From positions 1 to 64,000 of the forward strand of contig NZ_JBKBHX010000008.1 of NCBI RefSeq assembly GCF_046299575.1: DNA of 64,000 bases. The letters are read 5' to 3'. Shown here one piece after another: positions 32,979-41,795 of this stretch. The position numbers and the translations under genes are program-made. How positions within the stretch are numbered: the first letter of the stretch is position 1; every line of letters starts with the position of its first letter. The stretch comes from Thermaurantimonas sp046299575 (lineage in GTDB: Bacteria > Bacteroidota > Bacteroidia > Flavobacteriales > Schleiferiaceae). The notes below the pieces were generated by a model. That model did not search any database, was not told where the DNA came from, and was given only the letters and a program-made list of their open reading frames with translations.

Positions 32979-33596
32979 ATGCCCGGTTTAATTGGACGCA
33001 AAATTGGAATGACCAGCATTTTCAGTGCCGATGGAAAAATGATTCCCTGCACTGTGATTGAAGCTGGTCCTTGTGTGGTAACACAAGTAAAGACAAAGGA
33101 CGTTGATGGATATGAGGCAGTTCAGCTCGCCTTCGGCGAAAGAAAGCCCAAAAACACCCCTCAACCTCTCCTCGGACACTTTGAAAAAGCCAAAACTACC
33201 CCAAAACAAAAGTTGGCTGAATTTGATGTTAACGGAACTACATACGAGCTTGGCCAGATCGTGAATGTTGAAATCTTCAAAGAGGGAGATGTAGTAGATG
33301 TGGCTGGCATTTCAAAAGGTAAAGGTTTTCAGGGCGTTGTGAAGCGCCACGGATTTGGCGGGGTAGGTGAGAGCACTCACGGCCAGCACAACAGAGCACG
33401 TCACCCAGGTTCTATAGGTCCTGGTTCTTATCCGGGTCACGTAGTAAAAGGTCTTCGCATGGCCGGAAGAACTGGAGGCAAGCGCGTAACCATAAAGAAC
33501 CTGAAAGTTGTAAAAGTAGATGTTGAAAAAAATCTACTGCTTGTAAAGGGCGCTGTACCAGGTCATAAAAACTCATTTTTAATTATTGAGAAGTAA
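32979..33596 (+). CDS. rplC: 50S ribosomal protein L3
   Basis: The 205 residues begin MPGLIGRKIGMTSIF. The extended loop reaching the peptidyl transferase centre is clear: HGFGGVGESTHGQHNRARHP followed by GSIGPGSYPGHVVKG and MAGRTGG. The glutamine in HGQ is the residue methylated by PrmB in enteric bacteria. Its final stop base is the first base of the rplD start codon. Confidence 0.98.
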   Translation: MPGLIGRKIGMTSIFSADGKMIPCTVIEAGPCVVTQVKTKDVDGYEAVQLAFGERKPKNTPQPLLGHFEKAKTTPKQKLAEFDVNGTTYELGQIVNVEIFKEGDVVDVAGISKGKGFQGVVKRHGFGGVGESTHGQHNRARHPGSIGPGSYPGHVVKGLRMAGRTGGKRVTIKNLKVVKVDVEKNLLLVKGAVPGHKNSFLIIEK

Positions 33597-34225
33597 TGGA
33601 ACTATCAGTTTATACCATAGAGGGAAAAGATACAGGCCGCAAGGTTACTCTCGATGAGCGCGTCTTTGGAATTCAGCCTCATACACAGTCAGTATATCTC
33701 GACATAAAGAGATATCTCGCTCATCAGCGGCAAGGTACACATAAGACAAAAGAACGTGCCGAAGTAGCTCGCACTACTAAAAAGCACCACCGTCAAAAGG
33801 GAACTGGCGGTGCTCGCCATGGCTCATTGAAAAGCCCTATCCATAGAGGTGGTGGTACCGTGTTTGGTCCAAGACCCCACGACTATGTAGTGCGTCTTAA
33901 CATTAAAACCATTCGCCTGGCACGTCGCTCTGCCCTTTCAGCCAAGGCTGCCGAAAACGCGATCACAGTGGTTGAGGATTTTACCCTCGAAAAGCCAAAA
34001 ACAAAAGATTTTCTTAATATTTTAAAAAACTTGCAATTGGCTGAAAAAAAATCACTTGTGATCATCGGGGATAAAGATAACAACGTATATTTGTCGTCCC
34101 GAAATTTGGAGCAATCAAAAGTTGTAATTGCCTCTGAATTAAACACTTATCAGATTATGAATGCTCAAAATCTCATCATATCTGAGAGTGCTTTGGGAAA
34201 AATTCAAGACACATTAACCAAGTAA
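33596..34225 (+). CDS. rplD: 50S ribosomal protein L4
   Basis: The 209 residues contain KTKERAEVARTTKKHHRQKG, GGARHGSLKSPIHRGGG and VFGPRPHDY, the loop that narrows the peptide exit tunnel. In E. coli L4 also represses the S10 operon; the leader needed for that is not seen here. Start and preceding stop overlap by one base, implying coupled translation with L3. Confidence 0.98.
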   Translation: MELSVYTIEGKDTGRKVTLDERVFGIQPHTQSVYLDIKRYLAHQRQGTHKTKERAEVARTTKKHHRQKGTGGARHGSLKSPIHRGGGTVFGPRPHDYVVRLNIKTIRLARRSALSAKAAENAITVVEDFTLEKPKTKDFLNILKNLQLAEKKSLVIIGDKDNNVYLSSRNLEQSKVVIASELNTYQIMNAQNLIISESALGKIQDTLTK

Positions 34226-34228
34226 GTC

Positions 34229-34519
34229 ATGAGCATCCTTATAAAACCAATCATCACCGAAAAGGCAAATCTCCTCTCTGAGAAGAAAGGTGTATATTGT
34301 TTTCGTGTGCAGACTGACGCCAACAAAATTCAAATAAAAAAGGCTATTGAAGAGGCTTATGGTGTTAATGTGGAAAGCGTAAATACTGCTATCATGCCGG
34401 CAAAAAGAGTGGTAAAATATACCAAAGCTGGAATGATACAGGGTAGAAAGCCAAAATTCAAAAAGGCCTATGTCAAAGTAAGAAGTGGTGAAGTAATTAA
34501 CATATACGAAAACATTTAA
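34229..34519 (+). CDS. rplW: 50S ribosomal protein L23
   Basis: The 96 residues start MSILIKPIITEKA and contain the typical VNVESVNTAIMPAK segment. L23 stands at the tunnel exit and is the docking site for trigger factor and the signal recognition particle. Separated from rplD by 3 bases and from rplB by 2. Confidence 0.98.
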   Translation: MSILIKPIITEKANLLSEKKGVYCFRVQTDANKIQIKKAIEEAYGVNVESVNTAIMPAKRVVKYTKAGMIQGRKPKFKKAYVKVRSGEVINIYENI

Positions 34520-34521
34520 CA

Positions 34522-35346
34522 ATGGGTCTTAGAAAATTAAAACCGGTAACTCCGGGTACGCGCTTTAGAGTAATCAATGGGTTTGATGCCATCACCACAT
34601 CTACCCCTGAAAAGTCACTGCTCGTTCCCAAGAAAAAAACCGGCGGTCGCAATAATACAGGAAAAATGACCATGCGCTATCACGGCGGTGGTCATAAAAG
34701 GATGTATCGCATCATCGATTTCAAAAGAGATAAAGAGGGTATCCCGGCAAAAGTAGCCTCCATCGAATACGATCCAAACCGCAGTGCCTTTATTGCCCTC
34801 TTGCACTATGTAGATGGTGAAAAGCGATATATCATAGCACCTAACGGTCTTACAGTAGGTATGACTGTGATGAGTGGCAAAAATGCTACTCCTGATTTAG
34901 GTAATGCCCTGTATCTTTCAGATATACCATTAGGTACAATTATTAGTTGTATTGAACTCAAGCCAGGGCAAGGTGCTAAAATTGTTCGTTCAGCCGGTTC
35001 ATTTGCCCAGTTACTAGCTCGCGACGGAAAATATGCCGTAGTGAAATTGCCAAGCGGAGAAACCCGTCTGATCCTTGTTACCTGCAAGGCTATGATAGGG
35101 TCTGTTTCAAACAGCGACCACTCACTGGTAGTAAGTGGTAAGGCTGGTAGAAGCCGCTGGCTCGGTCGCAGACCACGCACACGTGGTGTAGCCATGAACC
35201 CCGTCGATCACCCAATGGGTGGTGGTGAAGGTCGTGCTTCTGGTGGTCATCCAAGATCAAGGAAAGGTATTCCAGCTAAAGGATACAAGACCAGAAACAG
35301 AAAGAAATATTCTAATTCATTGATCATCGAACGTCGTAAAAAATAA
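34522..35346 (+). CDS. rplB: 50S ribosomal protein L2
   Basis: The 274 residues are of normal length. GGGHKRMYRIIDFKR and SAGSFAQLLARDGKYAVVKL belong to the two beta domains, and NPVDHPMGGGEGRASGGHP carries the conserved histidine near the peptidyl transferase centre. L2 is needed for subunit association. Confidence 0.98.
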   Translation: MGLRKLKPVTPGTRFRVINGFDAITTSTPEKSLLVPKKKTGGRNNTGKMTMRYHGGGHKRMYRIIDFKRDKEGIPAKVASIEYDPNRSAFIALLHYVDGEKRYIIAPNGLTVGMTVMSGKNATPDLGNALYLSDIPLGTIISCIELKPGQGAKIVRSAGSFAQLLARDGKYAVVKLPSGETRLILVTCKAMIGSVSNSDHSLVVSGKAGRSRWLGRRPRTRGVAMNPVDHPMGGGEGRASGGHPRSRKGIPAKGYKTRNRKKYSNSLIIERRKK

Positions 35347-35351
35347 GCTAA

Positions 35352-35633
35352 ATGGCTCGTTCACTAAAGAAAGGACCTTATATCCACTACAAACTTGAAA
35401 AGCGGATTCAGGAAAACATAGCATCCGGCAAGAAGACTGTTATTAAAACCTGGTCAAGAGCTTCGATGATATCACCTGATTTTATTGGTCAAACGATAGC
35501 TGTTCATAACGGCAAGGCTTTCATTCCAGTATATATTACTGATAATATGGTAGGCCACAAGTTAGGCGAATTTGCTCCGACCAGAACCTTCAGAGGCCAT
35601 GCCGGAAATAGAAAAGATAAAGGTAAGAAATAA
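35352..35633 (+). CDS. rpsS: 30S ribosomal protein S19
   Basis: The 93 residues begin MARSLKKGPYIHYKLEKRI and include IKTWSRASMISPDFIGQT and GEFAPTRTFRGHAG. S19 forms an intersubunit bridge in the head of the small subunit together with S13. Confidence 0.98.
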   Translation: MARSLKKGPYIHYKLEKRIQENIASGKKTVIKTWSRASMISPDFIGQTIAVHNGKAFIPVYITDNMVGHKLGEFAPTRTFRGHAGNRKDKGKK

Positions 35634-35644
35634 GATATTGAGTC

Positions 35645-36055
35645 ATGGGAGTTAGAAAAAGACAAAGTGCTGAGGCAAGAAAGCAGGCAAAAGCCGCGAA
35701 GGCTACTGCTACATTGAGAAACTGTCCGACCTCGCCCCGCAAAATGCGCCTAGTGGCCGATATCATCCGCGGACAGAAAGTTGAAAAAGCACTTTTTATC
35801 CTCAGAAATACCGGCAAACACGCAGCTCGTGATCTTGAAAAAGCCCTTTTAAATGCCATTAATTCATGGCAGCAAAAAAATGAGGGAGCTAACGTAGATG
35901 AGGCCGGATTGTTTGTAAGCAAAATCACGGTTAGCTGTGGTCCAACTCTTAAGCGTATTCAGCCGGCACCACAGGGTCGTGCTCACCGCATCAGAAAGCG
36001 CTCAAACCACGTTTTCATCGAATTAGGAACCCTATCAACCCCTTCAAACGCATAA
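35645..36055 (+). CDS. rplV: 50S ribosomal protein L22
   Basis: The 136 residues include NCPTSPRKMRLVADIIRGQ and the tunnel hairpin GPTLKRIQPAPQGRAHRIRK, which with L4 forms the constriction where macrolide-resistance mutations occur. The N-terminal first 20 residues are rich in Arg, Lys and Ala (RKRQSAEARKQAKAAKATA), a modest extension over the E. coli protein. Confidence 0.97.
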   Translation: MGVRKRQSAEARKQAKAAKATATLRNCPTSPRKMRLVADIIRGQKVEKALFILRNTGKHAARDLEKALLNAINSWQQKNEGANVDEAGLFVSKITVSCGPTLKRIQPAPQGRAHRIRKRSNHVFIELGTLSTPSNA

Positions 36056-36058
36056 CAA

Positions 36059-36793
36059 ATGGGTCAGAAAACAAATCCAATAGGCAATAGATTAGGTTAC
36101 ATCAGAGGCTGGGAATCAGCTTGGTATGGTGGTCGTAACTATGGAGATAAAATTGCTGAAGATTATCAAATACGCAAGTATTTATATGCACGCCTAAGCA
36201 GAGCTAACATATCCAGAATCGTCATTGAGCGCACCCTGAAGCTCATTACAGTAACTATTACTACCGCTAAACCTGGCGTAATCATCGGCAAAAGTGGACA
36301 AGAAGTAGAAAAGCTGCGTGAAGAGCTCAAAAAACTTACTGACAAGGAGATTCAAATAAACATCTTTGAAATCAAAAGGCCTGAGCTCGATGCAAAACTC
36401 GTAGCCGACAGCATAGCGCGTCAAATCGAGGGAAGAGTAAGCTATAAGCGAGCAGTTAAAATGGCCATTGCTTCTACCATGCGCATGGGTGCCGAAGGTA
36501 TAAAAGTTCAAATCAGCGGTAGATTAAATGGTGCTGAGATGGCTCGAAGCGAGATTTATAAAGATGGCCGTATTCCGCTCCATACATTCAGAGCTGATAT
36601 TGACTATGCTCTTGGTGAAGCACTTACAACCTATGGCCTCATAGGTATCAAAGTGTGGATTATGAAGGGCGAGGTGTACGGCAAGAGAGACTTGTCAAAT
36701 TTTCTGGGTGTTACCACCAAAAAGACAAAAGCTAATGACAAGCCTGCTCTTCCATCAAAGCCAGCAAAAGGTAAGAAAAAGTCAAAAGCTTAA
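36059..36793 (+). CDS. rpsC: 30S ribosomal protein S3
   Basis: The 244 residues start MGQKTNPIGNRLGYIRGW. The KH domain is recognisable by VIIGKSGQEVEKL, and the C-terminal domain by SGRLNGAEMARSE and GRIPLHTFRADIDYA. S3 guards the mRNA entry channel. The end is a Lys/Pro/Ser-rich tail (KPAKGKKKSKA) of the kind common in Bacteroidota. Confidence 0.98.
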   Translation: MGQKTNPIGNRLGYIRGWESAWYGGRNYGDKIAEDYQIRKYLYARLSRANISRIVIERTLKLITVTITTAKPGVIIGKSGQEVEKLREELKKLTDKEIQINIFEIKRPELDAKLVADSIARQIEGRVSYKRAVKMAIASTMRMGAEGIKVQISGRLNGAEMARSEIYKDGRIPLHTFRADIDYALGEALTTYGLIGIKVWIMKGEVYGKRDLSNFLGVTTKKTKANDKPALPSKPAKGKKKSKA

Positions 36794-36804
36794 AACATTG
36801 AACA

Positions 36805-37233
36805 ATGTTACAACCTAAAAAGACAAAATATAGAAAGCAGTTTAAGGGCAGAATGAAAGGTGCTTCACACAGAGGAGCCACCATTGCCTTCGGAAGCTAT
36901 GGCATCAAATCACTAGAAGCTTCCTGGGTAACTGCTCGCCAGATTGAGGCTGCTCGTATCGCTGCCACACGCTATATGAAGAGGGAAGGTCAGCTTTGGA
37001 TACGCATATTTCCCGACAAACCCATCACCAAAAAACCTCTCGAAGTACGTATGGGTAAAGGTAAAGGTAACGTAGAATACTGGGCTGCTGTCGTGAAACC
37101 CGGACGCATCATGTTCGAAATCGATGGTGTGCCCTACGAAGTTGCTAAAGAAGCTCTTCGCCTGGCAGCTCAAAAACTTCCGGTAAAGACCTCTTTTGTA
37201 GTGCGCAGAGATTTACAACTTCAACAATTGTAA
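36805..37233 (+). CDS. rplP: 50S ribosomal protein L16
   Basis: The 142 residues include MLQPKKTKYRKQFKGRMKG, GLKSLE-like GIKSLEASWVTARQIEAAR and RMGKGKGNVEYWAAVVKPG. L16 organises the A-site region of the large subunit. The Arg hydroxylated in E. coli lies in the conserved RMGKGKG segment and is present. Confidence 0.98.
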   Translation: MLQPKKTKYRKQFKGRMKGASHRGATIAFGSYGIKSLEASWVTARQIEAARIAATRYMKREGQLWIRIFPDKPITKKPLEVRMGKGKGNVEYWAAVVKPGRIMFEIDGVPYEVAKEALRLAAQKLPVKTSFVVRRDLQLQQL

Positions 37234-37239
37234 GATCGT

Positions 37240-37437
37240 ATGAAACAATCTGTTGTATCACAAATGACCACTGAGGAACTCAAGGAGCAAATCTTCGAAA
37301 TGAAAAAAGCCCTTGAAAAACTCAAAGCTACCCATGCCATTACTCCTTTGGAAAATCCGATGGAGATACGCAATAAAAGAAGAAGCATTGCGAGAATGCT
37401 CACTGAATTGACAAAAAGAAATAATCAAGTAGCCTAA
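37240..37437 (+). CDS. rpmC: 50S ribosomal protein L29
   Basis: The 65 residues form the usual two-helix protein, with MTTEELKEQIFEMKKALEKL and NPMEIRNKRRSIARMLTEL. L29 lies by the exit tunnel next to L23. It starts seven bases after rplP. Confidence 0.96.
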   Translation: MKQSVVSQMTTEELKEQIFEMKKALEKLKATHAITPLENPMEIRNKRRSIARMLTELTKRNNQVA

Positions 37438-37448
37438 TAATTCACCCG

Positions 37449-37718
37449 ATGGAAGCTGTAGCTACCAAAAGAAATTTTAGAAAAGAGCGCGTAGGTGTGG
37501 TAACCTCTACAGCTATGAATAAGACCATTGCTGTATCTGTAGAGCGTAAGGTGAAACACCCCAAGTATGGTAAGTTTATGAAAACTACCAAAAAATTTCA
37601 TGCTCATGATGAGAAGAACGAATGCAAAGTAGGTGATATCGTTCGCATTATGGAAACTCGCCCGCTGAGCAAGACCAAAAGATGGAGATTAGTTGAAATA
37701 ATCGAAAGAGCTAAGTAA
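37449..37718 (+). CDS. rpsQ: 30S ribosomal protein S17
   Basis: The 89 residues contain RKERVGVVTSTAMNKTIAVS, HPKYGKFMKTTKKFHAHDE and GDIVRIMETRPLSKTKRWRL, the OB-fold signature of S17. It binds 16S rRNA helices early in assembly. The next gene begins two bases after its stop. Confidence 0.98.
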   Translation: MEAVATKRNFRKERVGVVTSTAMNKTIAVSVERKVKHPKYGKFMKTTKKFHAHDEKNECKVGDIVRIMETRPLSKTKRWRLVEIIERAK

Positions 37719-37719
37719 A

Positions 37720-38088
37720 ATGGTACAACAGGAATCAAGACTCACCGTAGCTGATAATACCGGAGCCAAAGAAGTTCTGGTAATTCGGGTAATCGGCGGT
37801 ACCGGACGTCGCTACGCATCTGTAGGCGATAAAATTGTAGTAACCGTAAAAGATGCATCACCCTCTGGAAACATAAAGAAAGGCCAGGTAGCCACTGCAG
37901 TTGTAGTGCGCACTAAAAAAGAGGTGAGAAGGCCAGACGGATCATACATCCGTTTTGACGATAATGCTTGTGTATTGCTCAATGCTGCTGGCGAAATGAG
38001 AGGAACACGCGTATTCGGACCCGTAGCACGTGAGCTTCGCGATAAACAGTACATGAAGATTATATCATTGGCACCTGAGGTGCTTTAA
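37720..38088 (+). CDS. rplN: 50S ribosomal protein L14
   Basis: The 122 residues are standard length and start MVQQESRLTVADNTGAKE. GTRVFGPVARELR near the end is highly conserved. L14 makes an intersubunit bridge and binds the silencing factor RsfS in many bacteria. Confidence 0.98.
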   Translation: MVQQESRLTVADNTGAKEVLVIRVIGGTGRRYASVGDKIVVTVKDASPSGNIKKGQVATAVVVRTKKEVRRPDGSYIRFDDNACVLLNAAGEMRGTRVFGPVARELRDKQYMKIISLAPEVL

Positions 38089-38100
38089 AATATTGAAAAA

Positions 38101-38418
38101 ATGATAAAAATTCACATTAAAAAAGGCGATAAGGTACGAGTAATCGCAGGTGATGACAAAGGAGCTGAAGGCGAAGTTATCCGCGTGATTCGCGATAAAT
38201 ATCGCGCTGTAGTAAAAGGTGTAAACATGGTAAAACGCCACATTAAGCCCTCAGCGCAAAATCCACAAGGTAAAATCGTGGAAATGGAGGCTCCTATTCA
38301 CATTTCCAACCTTATGCTCATCGATCCAAAGACCGGACAGCCGACTCGAATATCAAGAAAAAGAGATGAGAATGGCAAGCCCATTCGTGTATCAAAAAAA
38401 TCCAATGAAATCATTTGA
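38101..38418 (+). CDS. rplX: 50S ribosomal protein L24
   Basis: The 105 residues contain IKKGDKVRVIAGDDKGAEG (KOW motif), GVNMVKRHIKPSAQNPQG and PIHISNLMLIDP. L24 is one of the two assembly initiators of the large subunit. Its TGA (38416-38418) is two bases ahead of the ATG chosen for rplE. Confidence 0.98.
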   Translation: MIKIHIKKGDKVRVIAGDDKGAEGEVIRVIRDKYRAVVKGVNMVKRHIKPSAQNPQGKIVEMEAPIHISNLMLIDPKTGQPTRISRKRDENGKPIRVSKKSNEII

Positions 38419-38420
38419 TC

Positions 38421-38975
38421 ATGGAAGCTAAATACGTTCCTAATCTGAAAAAACTATATAAAGAAAAGGTGGTACCAGCTCTCATGCAGGAGTACTCCTA
38501 TAAAAGCGTAATGCAGGTACCCCGTATCGAAAAAATTGTCATCAGCCAGGGTCTTGGCAAGGCGACAGCTGACAAAAAATTGATCGAGTATGCTGTCGAT
38601 GAGCTTACTAGAATAGCCGGTCAAAAGGCTGTTCCAACACGCTCAAAGAAAGACATCTCTAACTTTAAACTCCGCAAAGGAATGCCTATAGGGGTGAAAG
38701 TAACCCTGAGAGGTGATAGAATGTATGAATTCCTGGAAAGATTAATGGTTGCCGCCCTTCCCCGTATTCGCGATTTCAACGGTGTAAAGGCCACGGGTTT
38801 CGATGGTAGAGGTAACTACAATATGGGCATTACTGAACAAATCATCTTCCCGGAAATCGATATCGACAAAGTCAATCAAATCTGGGGAATGGATATCACC
38901 ATAGTGACAACTGCCAAAACCGATAAAGAAGCTAAATCCCTTTTAACCTTATTTGGATTACCTTTTAAAAAATAA
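38421..38975 (+). CDS. rplE: 50S ribosomal protein L5
   Basis: ATG 38421 is the natural start (MEAKYVPNLKKLYKEKV, 184 residues); the frame is open from a TTG at 38415 that overlaps rplX. KPVPTRSKKDISNFKLRKG-type segment VPTRSKKDISNFKLR and the ending GMDITIVTTAKTDKEA are conserved. L5 binds 5S rRNA and contacts P-site tRNA. Confidence 0.98.
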   Translation: MEAKYVPNLKKLYKEKVVPALMQEYSYKSVMQVPRIEKIVISQGLGKATADKKLIEYAVDELTRIAGQKAVPTRSKKDISNFKLRKGMPIGVKVTLRGDRMYEFLERLMVAALPRIRDFNGVKATGFDGRGNYNMGITEQIIFPEIDIDKVNQIWGMDITIVTTAKTDKEAKSLLTLFGLPFKK

Positions 38976-38979
38976 TTAG

Positions 38980-39249
38980 ATGGCAAAAGAGTCGATGAAA
39001 GCGCGCGAAAGAAAGCGCGAAAAACTTGTAGCCAAATACGCAGCCAAGAGAGAAGCTTTGAAGAAGGCTGGAGATTATGAGGCACTTCAAAAGCTTCCGA
39101 AAAATTCATCTCCAGTAAGACTGCGCAATCGCTGTAAACTAACTGGCAGACCCAGAGGTTACATGCGCCAGTTCGGAATTTCGCGCGTTTTGTTCCGCGA
39201 AATGGCTAACAACGGTCTGATTCCGGGTGTAAAAAAGGCAAGTTGGTAA
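38980..39249 (+). CDS. rpsN: 30S ribosomal protein S14, zinc-free type
   Basis: The 89 residues are of the long, zinc-free form: MAKESMKAREREKR-like start and SSPVRLRNRCKLTGRPRGYM, with a single Cys instead of the CxxC...CxxC zinc ribbon of the short form. It sits in the head of the small subunit near S10 and S19. Confidence 0.97.
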   Translation: MAKESMKARERKREKLVAKYAAKREALKKAGDYEALQKLPKNSSPVRLRNRCKLTGRPRGYMRQFGISRVLFREMANNGLIPGVKKASW

Positions 39250-39274
39250 TTTGTTTAATATAAAAAATTTAAAT

Positions 39275-39676
39275 ATGTACAGCGATCCGATTGCTGATTT
39301 TCTTACCAGAATACGTAATGCTGTGACAGCAGGACACAAGGTGGTAGAAGCGCCATCTTCAAAGATGAAGCTTGAAATAGCCAGAATCTTAAAAGAAAAC
39401 GGATTTATTCACAGCTACAAAACAATTAAGCCGGAGAAGGGTCCAGAGATTTTAAAAATAGCTCTGAAATACGATCCCGTAAATCGTATACCAGCTATAA
39501 GAAGCATTAAGCGAGTAAGTACGCCAGGTCTTCGTATCTATAAAGGTGTACATGAGCTTCCTCGTGTACTCAACTCATTGGGCATCGCAATTATATCAAC
39601 CAATAAGGGAGTAATGACCGACAAGCAAGCCAGAAAAGAAAATACTGGTGGAGAGGTAATTTGTTATGTATATTAA
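39275..39676 (+). CDS. rpsH: 30S ribosomal protein S8
   Basis: ATG 39275 (MYSDPIADFLTRIRNAV) is the family start and gives 133 residues; the frame is open from a TTG at 39251. The end VMTDKQARKENTGGEVICYVY is typical. S8 binds the central 16S domain; in E. coli it represses the spc operon by binding mRNA near rplE. Confidence 0.98.
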   Translation: MYSDPIADFLTRIRNAVTAGHKVVEAPSSKMKLEIARILKENGFIHSYKTIKPEKGPEILKIALKYDPVNRIPAIRSIKRVSTPGLRIYKGVHELPRVLNSLGIAIISTNKGVMTDKQARKENTGGEVICYVY

Positions 39677-39689
39677 TCGCTTTTAAGTC

Positions 39690-40250
39690 ATGTCAAGAAT
39701 AGGTAAACTTCCCATCGCTATACCAGCCGGCACCGAAGTGACTATCGGTCAAGACGAGGTAACCGTAAAGGGCAAGTTGGGAACTCTTACAACGAAATAC
39801 AACCCTGTAATCGAAATAAAAAAAGAGGGTAATACCATCACTCTGACTCGCTCATCTGATGAAAAAACAGTGAGAGCTCTTCATGGACTCTATAGAGCCT
39901 TGATAGCCAATATGGTAACAGGAGTTACTCAAGGCTTTGAAAAGCAACTGGAGCTTGTGGGAGTTGGATACAGGGCCAACGCTACAGGTCAACTACTTGA
40001 CCTTTCTCTTGGCTACTCGCATAATATTGTAATCGAGCTACCAAAAGAAATTAAAGTAGAAACCATTAACGAGAAGGGGAAAAACCCCATCATTAAGTTG
40101 CAATCACATGACAAGCAACTGCTTGGAATGGTATGCGCAAAAATTCGCTCCTTCCGTCGCCCTGAACCGTATAAGGGCAAAGGTATCCGCTTTGTAGGCG
40201 AAATAGTGAGAAGAAAAGCTGGTAAAACTGCAAGTAAAGGTAAAAAATAA
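39690..40250 (+). CDS. rplF: 50S ribosomal protein L6
   Basis: The 186 residues begin MSRIGKLPIAIPAGTEVTI. Both L6 repeats are visible, with GFEKQLELVGVGYRA at the junction and RPEPYKGKGIRFVGE in the rRNA-binding C-terminal domain. Confidence 0.98.
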   Translation: MSRIGKLPIAIPAGTEVTIGQDEVTVKGKLGTLTTKYNPVIEIKKEGNTITLTRSSDEKTVRALHGLYRALIANMVTGVTQGFEKQLELVGVGYRANATGQLLDLSLGYSHNIVIELPKEIKVETINEKGKNPIIKLQSHDKQLLGMVCAKIRSFRRPEPYKGKGIRFVGEIVRRKAGKTASKGKK

Positions 40251-40253
40251 ACC

Positions 40254-40616
40254 ATGGCTCTTAGTAAAATTGAACGCAAAGCGAGGATTCGCAAAAGAAT
40301 ACGCAAGGTTGTTTCTGGTACTGCTGAGCGTCCGCGCCTGTCGGTGTTTAGAAGCAACAACGAAATATATGCACAGCTCATTAATGATGATACAGGCACT
40401 ACACTTGTAGCTGCATCTACTATGCAAAAAGATATCAGAGAAAAAATCGCAGGCATGACTAAAGTAGAGGCAGCTCGCGAGGTGGGTAAAGCACTGGCTG
40501 CCAAGGCAATTGAAAAAGGCATCGAAGTTTGTGCTTTTGACCGCGGTGGTAACCTCTACCACGGAAGAGTTAAAGCTTTGGCAGAAGGTGCACGTGAAGG
40601 TGGTTTAAAATTTTAA
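40254..40616 (+). CDS. rplR: 50S ribosomal protein L18
   Basis: The 120 residues include RIRKRIRKVVSGTAERPRLS, CAFDRGGNLYHGRVKALAEG and the ending AREGGLKF. L18 binds 5S rRNA with L5 and L25. It lies 3 bases from both its neighbours. Confidence 0.98.
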   Translation: MALSKIERKARIRKRIRKVVSGTAERPRLSVFRSNNEIYAQLINDDTGTTLVAASTMQKDIREKIAGMTKVEAAREVGKALAAKAIEKGIEVCAFDRGGNLYHGRVKALAEGAREGGLKF

Positions 40617-40619
40617 ACG

Positions 40620-41141
40620 ATGAAGCAAAAAAACTATATACAGAGAGTAAAGCCCAGCGGGCTTGAATTAGTTGATCGCCTTGTAGCAGTAAACCGCGTT
40701 ACCAAAGTAACCAAAGGAGGTCGTCACTTCCGCTTCTCAGCCATAGTAGTGGTGGGCAATGAAAACGGTATTGCCGGCTATGGCCTGGGTAAAAGCAACG
40801 ACGTATCTGAAGCTATCGCAAAAGGCGTTGAAGATGCCAAAAAGAACCTCGTTAAAATCCCAATTGTAAACCACACAGTGCCACACGAGCAAGAGGCTAA
40901 ATACGGCGGTTCAAGAGTTTTCTTGCGTCCTGCTAGCCATGGTACCGGTGTGATAGCAGGTGGTGCTATGCGCGCAGTGCTCGAATCGTTTGGTATACAC
41001 GATGTACTCGCTAAATCTAAGGGCAGCTCAAACCCTCACAATGTGGTAAAAGCCACTTTCCGAGCATTGACCTCAATGCGCGATGCATATCAGGTAGCTA
41101 AAGATCGCGGAATTACCCTCGATCAGTTGTTTAACAAATAA
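40620..41141 (+). CDS. rpsE: 30S ribosomal protein S5
   Basis: The 173 residues contain VTKGGRHFRFSAIVVVGNEN (dsRNA-binding domain), GLGKSNDVSEAIAKG and RPASHGTGVIAGGAMRAVLE. S5 affects decoding accuracy and mRNA unwinding at the entry channel. Confidence 0.98.
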   Translation: MKQKNYIQRVKPSGLELVDRLVAVNRVTKVTKGGRHFRFSAIVVVGNENGIAGYGLGKSNDVSEAIAKGVEDAKKNLVKIPIVNHTVPHEQEAKYGGSRVFLRPASHGTGVIAGGAMRAVLESFGIHDVLAKSKGSSNPHNVVKATFRALTSMRDAYQVAKDRGITLDQLFNK

Positions 41142-41152
41142 TTTCTTTCACC

Positions 41153-41332
41153 GTGGAAAGGGTTAGAGTAACCAAAGTAAAAAGTACTATCAAGGCTTCA
41201 AAAAACCAAAAGCTTAACATGAAAGCCTTGGGTCTTAATAAAATTAATTCCAGCAACGAATTTGACCTTACCCCACAAATTGCTGGTATAATAGAACGTG
41301 TTAAACACCTTGTTAAAGTAGAAAAAATTTAA
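41153..41332 (+). CDS. rpmD: 50S ribosomal protein L30 (GTG start)
   Basis: A 59-residue frame from GTG 41153 to TAA at 41330-41332 fills the gap between rpsE and rplO. VRVTKVKSTIKASKNQK, LNMKALGLNKIN and TPQIAGIIERVKHLV match L30 throughout, and the position is the canonical one. No ATG is available upstream in frame, so GTG is the start. Confidence 0.95.
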   Translation: MERVRVTKVKSTIKASKNQKLNMKALGLNKINSSNEFDLTPQIAGIIERVKHLVKVEKI

Positions 41333-41335
41333 AGA

Positions 41336-41785
41336 ATGAAACTTGAGAATCTAAGACCTGTTGAAGGATCGACACATCGCGAAAAGCGCATTGGTCGTGG
41401 TGAAGGTTCAGGACACGGTGGCACTTCTACTCGTGGTCACAAGGGTGATAAACAACATTCAGGCTTCAGGATAAAAAGAGGTTTTGAAGGTGGTCAGATG
41501 CCCTTGCAGAGAAGAATTCCCAAATATGGTTTCAAAAACATAAACAGAGTAGAATACCGTGCAATAAACCTCGATGTGCTTCAAACTTTGATCGACAATA
41601 ACAAAGTAACTGACCGAATTGCTCCAGAAGATTTGGTTAAAAACGGCTATGCCAGCAAAAACGATTTGATCAAAATCCTTGGCAGAGGTGAAATAAAGGC
41701 TAAAGTCGAGGTAATAGCCCACAAATTTTCTAATTCTGCAATAGAGGCTATTCAAAATGCCGGAGGCACAGTAGTGACCATTTAA
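41336..41785 (+). CDS. rplO: 50S ribosomal protein L15
   Basis: The 149 residues begin MKLENLRPVEGSTHREKR. The extended N-terminal tail RIGRGEGSGHGGTSTRGHKG and the segment FEGGQMPLQRRIPKYGF are diagnostic. L15 assembles late and bridges several 23S domains. It starts four bases after rpmD. Confidence 0.98.
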   Translation: MKLENLRPVEGSTHREKRIGRGEGSGHGGTSTRGHKGDKQHSGFRIKRGFEGGQMPLQRRIPKYGFKNINRVEYRAINLDVLQTLIDNNKVTDRIAPEDLVKNGYASKNDLIKILGRGEIKAKVEVIAHKFSNSAIEAIQNAGGTVVTI

Positions 41786-41795
41786 ACCGTATTGA

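Noticed and set aside
40013..40562. Overlapping minus-strand frames of 150-170 codons in the rplF-rplR region
   Set aside because: They oppose ribosomal genes with full family matches and look like random translation.
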